Assembly (NCBI RefSeq): GCF_003611035.1
Contig: NZ_CP030033.1
Span: 3,348,001-3,412,000 of the forward strand
Direction: 5' to 3'
DNA: 64,000 nt
From: Cryobacterium soli
Lineage (GTDB): Bacteria > Actinomycetota > Actinomycetes > Actinomycetales > Microbacteriaceae
Positions 34,742 through 43,596 of this stretch are shown one piece after another. A program made the translations under genes and the position numbers. The notes beneath the pieces are model-generated. The model saw nothing but the letters and a program-made list of their open reading frames with translations, was not told the origin of the DNA and did no database searches. Positions within the stretch are counted from its first letter, which is position 1, and each line of letters opens with the position of its first letter.

Positions 34742-35706
34742 CCCCAGGTCATCGCGACGCGTACGAACGGGCCCTGGGAGACGAGGCGTTCCGCTCCGCA
34801 GTGCAGGACCACTACCGGGGCAGCCGCGGCGTTCTCGACGCACTCTGGTGGCGGGCGCATCCCGACCAGCCGTCGCCGGAGGGCGAGCCGGCGCCGAGCG
34901 GTCGGGTGCGGGCGCTGCAGCGCCGGGTCTTTGCAGCGGATGCCGACGCCGCCGGCGACGATACGGTGCACCGGGCCCTGCGGGAGCTGGAGGCCGAGAT
35001 CGCGGGCGAGCTGCGCGCGATCGATGATGCGGTGCTCGCCGCTGAGTGGGAACTCGCGGGACCGGATGCGGCCCGGGTCGCAGCGGCACGCCCGGTGGTT
35101 CCGCAGGATGACTACGTGGAGCACGACGCGGGGGCGGCGGTGAGTGCCGACGGGCCGCAGTCTGCCCCGGAAAAGCCTGCCGGCGCATCCCGGAACCGGG
35201 TTCGTCTGGCGGCCGGACTCATCGTCGCGGCCGTGCTCGGGGGTGTGGCCGGGGCGCAGATCGTGGGAGCGATCGCACGCGGAGCGGAAACCCCGGCTGC
35301 GGTGGCCACCGAGGCCAAGGCCTTCGAGGTCTTCGATCGTCCGCAAACCGTGGCCGACGTGCCGGTCCTCTCGCTGCCCGCCTCCTTCCAACCGTTGACC
35401 CTGCGCAACATCGGCAGCATTTCCTGGGATTCCGCCGACCCACCCGCCGAAACGCAGTTCTATGTGGTGCGGGCCGATCCGGAGCGCGTCTGCCTGCTCC
35501 TAGTGATCGACGACGCGCACTACCTGTCGAGCTGTGTCAGCGAGTCCGAGTTCGCGGCGTCGGGGGTGACCTTGTACTGGACCAATGACCAGGGGCTGGC
35601 CAGCGAGGAGCTTGCCCCCACGGCAGGGCAGCGCAATTGGTTTCTGGAATGGACGCCGGATGGCGGCTCTGCCGTCGGCCCGGCGGCGTCCGCCGACGCG
35701 CCCTGA
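34738..35706 (+). CDS. Uncharacterised single-pass membrane protein, paralog 3 of 3
   Basis: A 322-residue, more diverged paralog. The N-terminal domain keeps DAYERALGDEAFRSAV, LDALWWRAHPDQPSPEG and LQRRVFAADADAAGDDTV; the membrane helix is near residues 156-178. The external domain keeps DVPVLSLPASFQP and a shortened tail in which RVCLLLVIDD and YLSSCVSESEFAASGVTLYW preserve both cysteines. The start overlaps the stop of paralog 2 by 4 bases, so genes 2 and 3 are translationally coupled. It ends 19 bp before the convergent TetR gene. Confidence 0.72.
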   Translation: MTPGHRDAYERALGDEAFRSAVQDHYRGSRGVLDALWWRAHPDQPSPEGEPAPSGRVRALQRRVFAADADAAGDDTVHRALRELEAEIAGELRAIDDAVLAAEWELAGPDAARVAAARPVVPQDDYVEHDAGAAVSADGPQSAPEKPAGASRNRVRLAAGLIVAAVLGGVAGAQIVGAIARGAETPAAVATEAKAFEVFDRPQTVADVPVLSLPASFQPLTLRNIGSISWDSADPPAETQFYVVRADPERVCLLLVIDDAHYLSSCVSESEFAASGVTLYWTNDQGLASEELAPTAGQRNWFLEWTPDGGSAVGPAASADAP

Positions 35707-35725
35707 GGCGCATCCGGGCAGGGCG

Positions 35726-36367
35726 CTACAGCCCCTGCTCCACCATGTCGATGACCCGCACGATCAGGGTCTGCTTCACCGGGGCCGGCAGCGCGCGGAG
35801 GGGCCCGTCGATGAGTAGTTCGGCGAGCCCGTGCACGGCCGACCAGGCCAGGAACTCTGCCGCCGGGCGCCGCTCGGCCGGCAGCAGCCCCACGGCGACG
35901 AGGTCGTCGAGGGCCTGGGTGAGCAACTGGAACGGGGTGAGCCCGCCGGGACCGGCCCGCGCCGCGCTGGTGGCGCTGTCCAAGTCGGACGAGGCCGAGA
36001 ACGCGGTCTGGAACTGGCCCGGCTGCTCCAGTGCGAAGCGCAGGTAGCCGGTGCCAACGGCCCGGAACCGCAGGCGTGCGCCCTCGACCGGGTCGGTCGT
36101 GTCGACCCGGGCCTGATCGGTTTCTATCGCGCCGGCGACGAGGCCCTGGCAGGTCGAGCAGACGGCGTCCAGTAGCGCCTGCCGGTCGGCGAAGTGCCGG
36201 TAGACGGCGTTGGGCGTCACCCCCACACGCCGGGTGGCTTCCCGCAGCACCACGGCGGGCGGGCCGCCCTCCCCGGCCAGGTCCACCCCGGCCTCGATGA
36301 GCGCCCGGCGCAGGTCGCCGTGCCGGTACGAAGTTCGTACCGGAGAATCTCCCACACCCGTTGTCAT
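35726..36367 (-). CDS. TetR-family regulator
   Basis: A 213-residue TetR repressor. The HTH region is RRALIEAGVDLAGEGGPPAV, then LREATRRVGVTPNAVYRHFADRQALLDAV, whose VTPNAVYRHFAD recognition helix is typical. The C-terminal ligand domain is helical and has the WSAVHGLAELL segment seen in one TetR subfamily. It is divergent from an ABC exporter operon and most likely represses it. A 19-bp imperfect palindrome lies in the 84-bp spacer. ATG 36367 lacks an obvious ribosome site. Confidence 0.9.
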   Translation of the reverse strand: MTTGVGDSPVRTSYRHGDLRRALIEAGVDLAGEGGPPAVVLREATRRVGVTPNAVYRHFADRQALLDAVCSTCQGLVAGAIETDQARVDTTDPVEGARLRFRAVGTGYLRFALEQPGQFQTAFSASSDLDSATSAARAGPGGLTPFQLLTQALDDLVAVGLLPAERRPAAEFLAWSAVHGLAELLIDGPLRALPAPVKQTLIVRVIDMVEQGL

Positions 36368-36398
36368 GGCGCATCCGTTTCGTTACGATAAAAGCTCA

Positions 36399-36417
36399 AT
36401 GTGTACAACGTCCACAT
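36399..36417. promoter_or_regulatory. Candidate TetR operator, 19-bp imperfect palindrome
   Basis: ATGTGTACA and CGTCCACAT flank a central A and match at 7 of 9 paired positions. Its place between the divergent tetR and drrA-like genes makes it the likely operator. A TACGAT hexamer at 36384 may be a -10 box. Confidence 0.55.
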
Positions 36418-36451
36418 ACGAGCATACCCACCGATTTGGCAGGGGCGTGGC

Positions 36452-37443
<992 letters not shown>

Positions 37444-37447
<4 letters not shown>

Positions 37448-38283
37448 CCGCCACAGCCACAAGGCCGGCACCCACGCCCACCTGGAACCCGCTGTCCCTC
37501 TGGTATTCGGATGGTTGGACGACCACCAAGCGCAATCTCATCAAGATCAAGCGCACCCCCGACATGCTGGTGTTCGCCGTCATCCAGCCGATCATGTTCG
37601 TGCTGCTGTTCAGCCAGGTCTACGGCGGCGCGATCAACGTGCAGGGCACGGACTACACACAGTTCCTCATGGCCGGCATCTTCGCCCAGACCGTGGTCTT
37701 CGGTTCCACCTTCTCCGGCTCGGCCATGGCGCAAGACCTCAAGGACGGCATCATCGACCGGTTCCGCAGCCTGCCGATGAGTTCATCCGCTGTGCTGGTG
37801 GGCCGCACCAACGGCGACCTGGTGCTCAACACCATCTCGATGATCATCATGATGGCCACCGGGTTCCTGGTCGGCTGGCGGGTCAACTCGTCGGTGGGCG
37901 AGTTCTTCGCGGGGCTGGGCCTGCTGCTGTTGTTCAGCTACGCGTTCAGCTGGGTGATGGCGCTGCTGGGCATGAGCGTGCGCTCGCCCGAGGTGATCAA
38001 CAACGCGTCGTTCATCATCCTGTTCCCCATCACGTTCATCTCCAACGCCTTCGTGCCGATCGAGACCCTGCCGGACCCGTTGCGGGTCTTCGCCGAGCTC
38101 AACCCGGTGTCCGCGCTGGTGCAGGCCGCCCGCGAGTTGTTCGGCAACCAGGGCACCGCGCCGGTGCCGGATGTCTGGACGCTGCAGAACCCGGTGGCGA
38201 CCGTGCTCATCGGTGTTGTTGTGCTGCTCGTGGTGTTCGTGCCATTGTGCATCCGTAAGTTCGCCTCGATCAGCTCCCGCTGA
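37444..38283 (+). CDS. DrrB-type ABC-2 permease
   Basis: A 279-residue permease with six hydrophobic helices. DrrB/ABC-2 features are RTPDMLVFAVIQPIMFVLLF at helix 1, GSAMAQDLKDGIIDRFRSLP (the conserved EGI/DGI-DRFRSLPM loop), and ISNAFVPIETLPDPLRVFAELNPVSALV near the end. It overlaps the ATPase gene by 4 bases. The two proteins likely form a heterotetrameric exporter. VOC and GyrI-like genes follow on the same strand, giving a four-gene resistance-like cassette. Confidence 0.9.
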
Positions 38284-38337
38284 CCGGGGGCGTCACATCT
38301 CCACGCTCGACCGGAACTCGACCAGAAGGAGCACGCC

Positions 38338-38718
38338 ATGCCCACCATCGACCCGGAGTACCTGCACGGTTTCAGCGGATTCGCGGTGCCCGACATCGAG
38401 GCGGCGCGCACCTTCTACGGCGACGTGCTCGGTCTCGAGGTAGCGGACGGCGGCATGGGCCTGCTGCGGCTGACCTTACCCGGCGGCGCCGACGTGATCG
38501 TCTACCCCAAGCCGGACCACCAGCCGGCCGGGTTCACCATCCTCAACCTGCAGGTGGCCGACATCAACCAGTCTGTGGACGTGCTCGCAGAGCGCGGAGT
38601 GGAGTTCCTCCGCTACGACGGGTTCGAACAGGACGAGCGCGGCATCGCGAACGGCGAGCCGCGGATCGCCTGGTTCACCGACCCGGCCGGCAACATCCTC
38701 TCCGTGCTGCAGAACTGA
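38338..38718 (+). CDS. VOC-superfamily protein (glyoxalase/bleomycin resistance fold)
   Basis: A 126-residue protein with the paired beta-alpha-beta-beta-beta modules of the VOC fold. It has GFSGFAVPDIEAARTFYGDVLGLEV at the first module and ERGVEFLRYDGF and WFTDPAGNILSVLQN at the second; WFTDPAGN is a common VOC ending. It may be a small-molecule-binding or metal-dependent enzyme; histidines for metal binding are few (H in YLHGFSG). AAGGAG lies 8 bases upstream of the ATG. It starts 54 bp after the exporter permease. Confidence 0.85.
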   Translation: MPTIDPEYLHGFSGFAVPDIEAARTFYGDVLGLEVADGGMGLLRLTLPGGADVIVYPKPDHQPAGFTILNLQVADINQSVDVLAERGVEFLRYDGFEQDERGIANGEPRIAWFTDPAGNILSVLQN

Positions 38719-38725
38719 CCCGGCC

Positions 38726-39385
38726 GTGCCGAACCAGACGGTGCCCGACGCGGTGGTGGCGCCCTACGACGTCAAGCGCGAGCTGCGGGCGCTGTACGCC
38801 CCGAAGAACCGGGACTGGGAGACCCTCACGGTGCCGACTCAGCGGTTCCTCGCCGTCGATGGGCACGGCGACCCGAACACGTCCCCCGCCTATGCCGAGG
38901 CCGTGGAGGCGCTCTACGCGGTGGCGTACACCGTGAAGTTCGCGAGCAAACGGGCGGGCCGCGACCTGGTTGTGGGCCCGCTGGAGGGGCTCTGGTACGC
39001 CGAGGAGGCATCCGTTTTCAGCGCCCGCGACAAGGCTGCCTGGAGCTGGACCATGCTGATCAGCCAGCCCGACTGGGTGAGCGATGCCGATATCGGCGAG
39101 GCCATCGCCGCGGCTCGCGCGAAGGCGGCCGCGAAGAAGAAGCCGTTGCCCGCGCTGGACGGGGTGCGCATCGAGGTCCTCGACGAGGGGCTCTGCGAGC
39201 AGGTGCTACACGTGGGCTCTTACGACGACGAGACGCCCGTGCTGGCCCGGCTGCACGGCGAACTGCTGCCCGCCGCCGGGCTGAGGGAACGCGGCCGGCA
39301 CCACGAGGTTTACCTCGGTGACCCCCGCCGCACCGCCCCCGACAAGCTCCGCACCGTCCTACGCCAACCCGTGACCCCCGCCTGA
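38726..39385 (+). CDS. GyrI-like small-molecule-binding protein
   Basis: A 219-residue protein with two SHS2-type halves like the GyrI/AraC effector-binding fold. It starts with VKRELRALYAPKNRDWETLTVP and RFLAVDGHGDPN, and the second half has VLHVGSYDDETPVLARLHGELL and RGRHHEVYLGDPRRTAPDKLRTVLRQPV, a usual ending for stand-alone GyrI-like proteins. Such proteins bind or hydrolyse small hydrophobic toxic molecules. The GTG at 38726 is 7 bases after the VOC stop with no clear ribosome site, so reinitiation is likely. Fits the drug-response cassette. Confidence 0.85.
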   Translation: MPNQTVPDAVVAPYDVKRELRALYAPKNRDWETLTVPTQRFLAVDGHGDPNTSPAYAEAVEALYAVAYTVKFASKRAGRDLVVGPLEGLWYAEEASVFSARDKAAWSWTMLISQPDWVSDADIGEAIAAARAKAAAKKKPLPALDGVRIEVLDEGLCEQVLHVGSYDDETPVLARLHGELLPAAGLRERGRHHEVYLGDPRRTAPDKLRTVLRQPVTPA

Positions 39386-39422
39386 CACCCCGATGCGTGC
39401 GTGACTCACGGCTCGCGGACCG

Positions 39423-40220
39423 TCAGCGGCCGCCGCGGCGCTTGCCGGCCTGCGGGCTGGGGGAGTTGCGGGTGCGGCCGGCGCTCTGGGTCTTGCGTGC
39501 GGTGGCCGGCTTCGCGGCGGCCGCGGCGGCACGCACGGCCTTGGCGGCGGCCTTGGCCTTCGCGGTCTTCTTTTCCTTCTTCACCGGCTCGTCGGTGGGC
39601 AGCGCGGCGTTCTTGCGTGAGCTGTCGGGGGTGCGGCCGCGCACGATGCCGATGAATTCCTCCACGTCCGGGGTGGTGTCCACGGTGCGCCAGGCCAGGG
39701 CGATGCGGCTCTCGGCGGTGTCCTCGACCGGCTTGGAGACGACATCCTTGCGGCTGTGCAGCCGGGCCACAGAGTGCGGCAGGATGACGATACCCACGCC
39801 CGCGGCGACGAGCTCCATGGTCTCGTCCATGTCGCGCATGGGCGGCAGCGCCCGGCGGCTGCCGGTGCGCACCTCCACGGCTGCGTCGCGCCACTCGGGA
39901 ACCTCGTCGGGATCCTGCAGCAGGTGCTCGTCGACCAGGTCGGCCACGACCACGCTGTCGGCATCGGCGATGAAGTGGTCCTTGGCGGCGACGACCACGG
40001 GAATCTCGTTGTAGAGGGCGATCAGGCTCAGACCCTCCTCGTTGATGGGGAGGCGCACCAGGCTCACGTCGGCGCGGCCGTCGCGCAGCACGGTCTCCTG
40101 CTCGGCGGAATCGGTGCGGAACACCTCGAGTTCGACGTCCGGGCGGCGCTCGGCCCAGATGCGGGTCCACTTGGTGGGGGTGACCCCGGCGACGAAGGCA
40201 ATGGAAAAGGTCACCGGCAT
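39423..40220 (-). CDS. Orphan LysR substrate-binding domain protein with basic tail
   Basis: A 265-residue protein made of a LysR-type effector-binding domain only. It starts directly at the effector domain (MPVTFSIAFVAGVTPTKW, then WAERRPDVELEVFRTD); the usual N-terminal DNA-binding HTH is absent. The domain continues with RADVSLVRLPI, LYNEIPVVVAAKDHF and GVGIVILPHSVARLHSRKDV. After residue about 205 comes a Lys/Ala/Arg-rich tail of some 60 residues (KKEKKTAKAKAAAKAVRAAA), possibly a nucleic-acid-binding extension. ATG 40220 abuts a GAGAGG; ATG 40235 is an alternative start. It is divergent from the DUF5997 gene. Confidence 0.85.
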   Translation of the reverse strand: MPVTFSIAFVAGVTPTKWTRIWAERRPDVELEVFRTDSAEQETVLRDGRADVSLVRLPINEEGLSLIALYNEIPVVVAAKDHFIADADSVVVADLVDEHLLQDPDEVPEWRDAAVEVRTGSRRALPPMRDMDETMELVAAGVGIVILPHSVARLHSRKDVVSKPVEDTAESRIALAWRTVDTTPDVEEFIGIVRGRTPDSSRKNAALPTDEPVKKEKKTAKAKAAAKAVRAAAAAAKPATARKTQSAGRTRNSPSPQAGKRRGGR

Positions 40221-40343
40221 CCTCTCGTTGTGCATGTGTCAGTGTGTGGGTGATGGCCGCGCGGCGGCCTGCGATGTGCCGGCGCCGGGGGTGTTTCGAG
40301 GCGTTCGGGCGCACGACACCGAAACCATAGTGCTCTCAGGCTA

Positions 40344-40349
40344 TACGCT
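40344..40349 (+). promoter_or_regulatory. -10 box TACGCT of the DUF5997 gene
   Basis: TACGCT ends 6 bases before ATG 40356, another leaderless layout, with no ribosome site. Confidence 0.5.
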
Positions 40350-40355
40350 GGAACT

Positions 40356-40796
40356 ATGAGCGAGAAGAAGCCCCAGACCATGAAGCCGGCCACGGCTGCC
40401 CAGAAGCTCGGGATTCTGCTCGAAGCAGCACCCGAAGAGTTCCAGTCCACCCCGGTGTCGCGCACCGAGCTGGCCGCCCTCGAGGCGAACCCGCCCGAGT
40501 GGCTCAGCGAGTTGCGCGCCAACGGCCCGCACCCCAAGCAGGTTGTCGCCGCCAAGCTCGGCGTCTCGATCTCGGGCCTGGCCCGCGGCGAGGTCACCGA
40601 ACCACTCACCAGCGCCGAGATCCTCGCGCTGCTCCAGCAGCCGCCGGCCTGGCTCGTCACCGAGCGCGCCACCCAGTTCGAGGTCCGCGAAGAGCAGATC
40701 CGGGTGAAGGACCGCGACGCCGAGCGCGCCCGCAAGAAGGCGCACGCCGAGCGCTTCGCCGCCCAGAACGAGCAGGCCGCCCGCAAGCGCGTCTAG
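40356..40796 (+). CDS. DUF5997-family protein
   Basis: A 146-residue protein I recognise as the actinobacterial DUF5997 family, with MKPATAAQKLGILLEAAPEEF near the start, LEANPPEWLSELRANGPHP in the middle and a helix pair VVAAKLGVSISGLARGEVTE that looks like a helix-turn-helix. The C-terminus is a charged coiled region (EVREEQIRVKDRDAERARKKAH). It may bind DNA and could work with the divergent effector-domain protein; that is inference. Leaderless-type start at ATG 40356. Confidence 0.8.
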   Translation: MSEKKPQTMKPATAAQKLGILLEAAPEEFQSTPVSRTELAALEANPPEWLSELRANGPHPKQVVAAKLGVSISGLARGEVTEPLTSAEILALLQQPPAWLVTERATQFEVREEQIRVKDRDAERARKKAHAERFAAQNEQAARKRV

Positions 40797-40815
40797 CTCG
40801 CCGCAGTTATCTCGG

Positions 40816-40881
40816 ATTGCCCCGCCACGGATGCGTTGCTCCGCTGGTCCGGGGCAAGTTGCTCCGCTGGTCCGGGGCAAT
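40816..40881. repeat. Tandem 23-bp duplication inside a hairpin
   Basis: A perfect 23-bp unit starting GTTGCTCCGCTGG occurs at 40835-40857 and 40858-40880. The outer ends, ATTGCCCCG (40816-40824) and CGGGGCAAT (40873-40881), are inverted repeats. It lies between the convergent DUF5997 and esterase genes and may act as a terminator. Confidence 0.75.
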
Positions 40882-40933
40882 TCGTGCGTCAAGGGGGTGG
40901 CCGGTGGGGTGCACCGGCCGTGCGTGTGAGCGC

Positions 40934-41593
40934 TCAGGCGGCCGGGGCCGGGTACTGCGCGCGCAGGAACGTGACGATTTCGCCGAGCTCCGCCTGCGAG
41001 ATGGAGTGGCCGAGCCCCTCGTAGATGCCCTCGGTGAGCGTCGAATGCCCCGGCAACCAGGCCTGGGTGCGCACGACGGCCGCCTCGGGAATGACCGGAT
41101 CGAGTGTGCCGCGGCCCCAGAACACCGGCGGACGGAGCTCGGCCAGGCGGGCATCGCCCGGATGCGTGCTGCTCGCGATGAACCCGGACAACTGCACCGC
41201 GAAGGCGAACCGTTCCGGCGCGTGCCGCATCAGCTGCAGCGTCATGGCACCACCCTGCGAGAACCCGAGCAACCCGATCGAGGTGGGCTGCTCGGGAAGC
41301 GCGTCGAGCCAGTCGAGGATCCCGGCCGCAGCGGCGTCGAGTGCGTCGCCGACCGGGTCGCCGGGCACGCCGATCGGGAACCAGGACCAGCCCTGGCCCA
41401 CCGGCAGCGGGGCGCGCAGGGCCGCGATCGTGGGCTCGAGCGGCAGGTGTGGCGCCAGCGAGAACAGATCTCCTTCGTGCGAGCCGTAGCCGTGCAGCAC
41501 GAGCAGCAGCGGGCGGTCCACCCGGTCGGCGACGGCAGCCGACCAGAGAACGGCGGCCGGGTCGATGGGCTCGGGGCGAATGCTGTCAGCCAT
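40934..41593 (-). CDS. Alpha/beta hydrolase, phospholipase/carboxylesterase type
   Basis: A 219-residue serine esterase. The oxyanion loop is LLLVLHGYGSHEGDLF, the nucleophile serine lies in LLGFSQGGAMTL, the acid in GRGTLDPVIP and the histidine in YEGLGHSISQAEL, the pattern of the phospholipase/carboxylesterase (YpfH/PLD-type) family. It is probably cytoplasmic, as no signal peptide is seen. The physiological ester is unknown. It is divergent from the NUDIX gene across a 209-bp spacer holding a palindromic repeat. Confidence 0.88.
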   Translation of the reverse strand: MADSIRPEPIDPAAVLWSAAVADRVDRPLLLVLHGYGSHEGDLFSLAPHLPLEPTIAALRAPLPVGQGWSWFPIGVPGDPVGDALDAAAAGILDWLDALPEQPTSIGLLGFSQGGAMTLQLMRHAPERFAFAVQLSGFIASSTHPGDARLAELRPPVFWGRGTLDPVIPEAAVVRTQAWLPGHSTLTEGIYEGLGHSISQAELGEIVTFLRAQYPAPAA

Positions 41594-41676
41594 TGTCGGT
41601 CCTCACGCTCAGGTCGACGCGTGTGCAGCCCCGACTCCTCCCAATCCTTCCACGCCCCGTGGCCGCCCATCCCTCG

Positions 41677-41736
41677 CGCGAACTGTGACTTGAGCCCGAA
41701 ATCGTTCCCAAACTGGGGCTTTGCTCACAGTTCGCG
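41677..41736. repeat. 60-bp palindromic element, family with arms CGCGAACTGTGA
   Basis: CGCGAACTGTGA (41677-41688) pairs perfectly with TCACAGTTCGCG (41725-41736). An inner GAGCCC/GGGGCT pair continues the stem. The left arm plus TGAGCCC is repeated at 42423. Confidence 0.8.
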
Positions 41737-41802
41737 GGCGTGGAACGCGGTCTGCGGGGAGGTTGGTGATGCATCCGCGGCTCTCGTGAGTGAGAATGAA
41801 CT

Positions 41803-42390
41803 ATGAGCGTGCGCACCCCTGACCCCGACCCGGACTGGACGCCTGGCGGGGACGACGCGCCGCCGCCCAACAACAACCCCGGCTGGCTGACCGACGTGGA
41901 GCTCGCCGAGATCCGCCAGCGGCTGCCGCTGCTCTACGTGGAGGCTGTTCCCGTGCGGGTGGACGGCCTGGGCCAGGTCGTCGAGGTGGGCGTGCTGCTG
42001 CGCGCCACCCCCGAGGGCAAGATGACCCGCACGCTGGTCTCCGGCCGGGTGCTCTACGGCGAGACCCTGCGCGACGCGCTCTTCCGGCACCTCGAGAAGG
42101 ACCTCGGCCCGATGGCGTTCCCGCAGCTGCCACCGAGCCCGGTGCCGTACTCGGTCGCCGAATACTTCCCGATGCCCGGCATCACCGCGTTCACGGATGA
42201 CCGCCAGCACGCCGTCTCACTGGCCTACGTCGTGCCAGTGACCGGCACCTGCGACCCCCGCCAGGATGCCCTCGAGCTCACCTGGATGACCCCCGAGGAG
42301 GCCGCGACCGACGCGGTCTCGGCCGAGATGGAGGGCGGCCGCGGCGGCCTGCTTCGCATGGCCCTGGCCTCGGTCGGCGCCCTGCGCTGA
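41803..42390 (+). CDS. NUDIX-hydrolase-family protein (DUF4916 type)
   Basis: A 195-residue protein matching the actinobacterial DUF4916/NUDIX-like family. After a Pro/Asp-rich start comes GWLTDVELAEIRQRLPLLYVEAVPVRVD, then VLLRATPEGKMTRTLVSGRVLYGETLRDALFRHLEKDLGP. The expected NUDIX box GX5EX7REUXEEXGU is degenerate here (GETLRDALFRHLEKDLG), so hydrolase activity is uncertain. The tail has LSLAYVVPVTGTCDP and ELTWMTPEEA. Start ATG 41803 follows TGAGAATGAACT, a -10-like context with no ribosome site. Confidence 0.85.
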   Translation: MSVRTPDPDPDWTPGGDDAPPPNNNPGWLTDVELAEIRQRLPLLYVEAVPVRVDGLGQVVEVGVLLRATPEGKMTRTLVSGRVLYGETLRDALFRHLEKDLGPMAFPQLPPSPVPYSVAEYFPMPGITAFTDDRQHAVSLAYVVPVTGTCDPRQDALELTWMTPEEAATDAVSAEMEGGRGGLLRMALASVGALR

Positions 42391-42422
42391 CCCCGTCCCG
42401 CCTCTCCTGCTCCTCCTTCACT

Positions 42423-42483
42423 CGCGAACTGTGAGCTGAGCCCCTCTCCGGGCGCGTTGTGCGCGCCTCAGTCACAGCTCGCG
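42423..42483. repeat. 61-bp palindromic element, same family as 41677
   Basis: CGCGAACTGTGA (42423-42434) pairs with TCACAGCTCGCG (42472-42483) with one mismatch. The left arm is followed by TGAGCCC as in the first copy. It lies between the convergent NUDIX and nucleoside hydrolase genes. Confidence 0.78.
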
Positions 42484-42498
42484 GAAGGGTCGTGAGGG

Positions 42499-43461
42499 CT
42501 ACGGGGTGGACAGGCCCAGGGTGTCGAGGAAGAGGGCGGCGACGCGCGGGGCGTCCAGGTCGAGGGCCACCTCCACGGCAGCCCAGCTGTCGATGCTGCC
42601 GTGCAGGGTGTCCTCGCCCACCCGGCTGCGCTGGTCGACGATGGTCTGGCCGCGGCCGTAGCCCGTCAGCTCCACGCGCACGGGCAGCATCCGGGTGCTG
42701 AGCGCCTGCGGGTCCACCAGGGCGCAGATCGCACCGGCATCGCCGATCAGGCCGGTGTACTCGGCCACGCTGCTCTCGCCGCGCGCCACCCGGTTGGTCA
42801 GCAGCGCGCCCACCACGCGACCCTGGGCGGAGTCCCCGTCCTCCAGCGCGGTGGCGACCTCGCGGTCGATGGCCACCTGGTTGAAGACGTCCAGCCCGTA
42901 CATGAACGTGGGGATGCCCGCATCCAGCACGATCGCCGCCGCCTCGGGGTCATGCCACACGTTGAACTCGGCCACGGCCGTGGCGTTGCCCACGCTCGCC
43001 GAGCCACCCATGAACACGATGCGTTCGATGTTCTCGGCCAGGTCGGGGTACTGGCGCAGCAGCAGCGCCAGGTTGGTCTGCGGAGCCAGCGCCACCAGGG
43101 TCACCGGGCGGGCGCTCTCGCTGATCAGCCGGTGCATCAGCTCGACGGCGTTGACCGGCTCGGGCGTGCGTGAGCTCGGCGGCAGGTGCACGGTGCCGAG
43201 GCCGCTTTCGCCGTGCACGTGGGAGGCACTGCGGGCCGGGGAGATCAGCGGCCGGCGCGCACCGGCGGCCACGGGGATGTCGGGGGCGTCCGCCACATCG
43301 AGGATGCGCAGGGTGTTCTCCACGACCCGCTCGAGCGACGCGTTGCCGGCGACGCAGCTGATGCCGAGCACCTCGATGTCGGGATGCGCGACGGCGAACA
43401 GGATAGCGAGGGCGTCATCGACGCCGGTGTCGACGTCGAGAATGACAGGAATCGTGGGCAT
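42499..43461 (-). CDS. Inosine/uridine-preferring nucleoside hydrolase
   Basis: A 320-residue nucleoside hydrolase that splits ribonucleosides to ribose and free base. The calcium-binding aspartates are in VILDVDTGVDDALAI at the N-terminus; other marks are ISCVAGNASLERVVENTLRIL, VALAPQTNLALLL, IVFMGGSASVGNATAVAEFNVWHDPEAA and a C-terminal DAGAICALVDPQAL. The asparagine and histidine in FNVWHDP are typical of the active site. The ATG at 43461 follows a strong TAAAAT -10 box by 6 bases, so the mRNA is probably leaderless. Substrate preference cannot be told. Confidence 0.92.
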   Translation of the reverse strand: MPTIPVILDVDTGVDDALAILFAVAHPDIEVLGISCVAGNASLERVVENTLRILDVADAPDIPVAAGARRPLISPARSASHVHGESGLGTVHLPPSSRTPEPVNAVELMHRLISESARPVTLVALAPQTNLALLLRQYPDLAENIERIVFMGGSASVGNATAVAEFNVWHDPEAAAIVLDAGIPTFMYGLDVFNQVAIDREVATALEDGDSAQGRVVGALLTNRVARGESSVAEYTGLIGDAGAICALVDPQALSTRMLPVRVELTGYGRGQTIVDQRSRVGEDTLHGSIDSWAAVEVALDLDAPRVAALFLDTLGLSTP

Positions 43462-43467
43462 CCCTCG

Positions 43468-43473
43468 ATTTTA
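43468..43473 (-). promoter_or_regulatory. -10 box TAAAAT of the nucleoside hydrolase gene
   Basis: Read on the minus strand, TAAAAT ends 6 bases before the start codon; it is the closest match to consensus among the leaderless genes of the window. Confidence 0.6.
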
Positions 43474-43539
43474 CGGTGTGGAAGGGGCGCAGGCCGCTCG
43501 TGTCGGTGTCGACCGGAGCGGCCGGAGCGGGCACGCAGA

Positions 43540-43568
43540 AGCCCGACCCCGCTGGGCGGGATCGGGCT
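43540..43568 (-). terminator. Stem-loop after the GNAT gene
   Basis: AGCCCGACCCCGC pairs with GCGGGATCGGGCT with one mismatch and a 3-base loop. It lies 29 bp after the end of the GNAT gene on the minus strand. Confidence 0.65.
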
Positions 43569-43596
43569 GGTGCCGAGGCCGGATGGCCGAGTGGAG

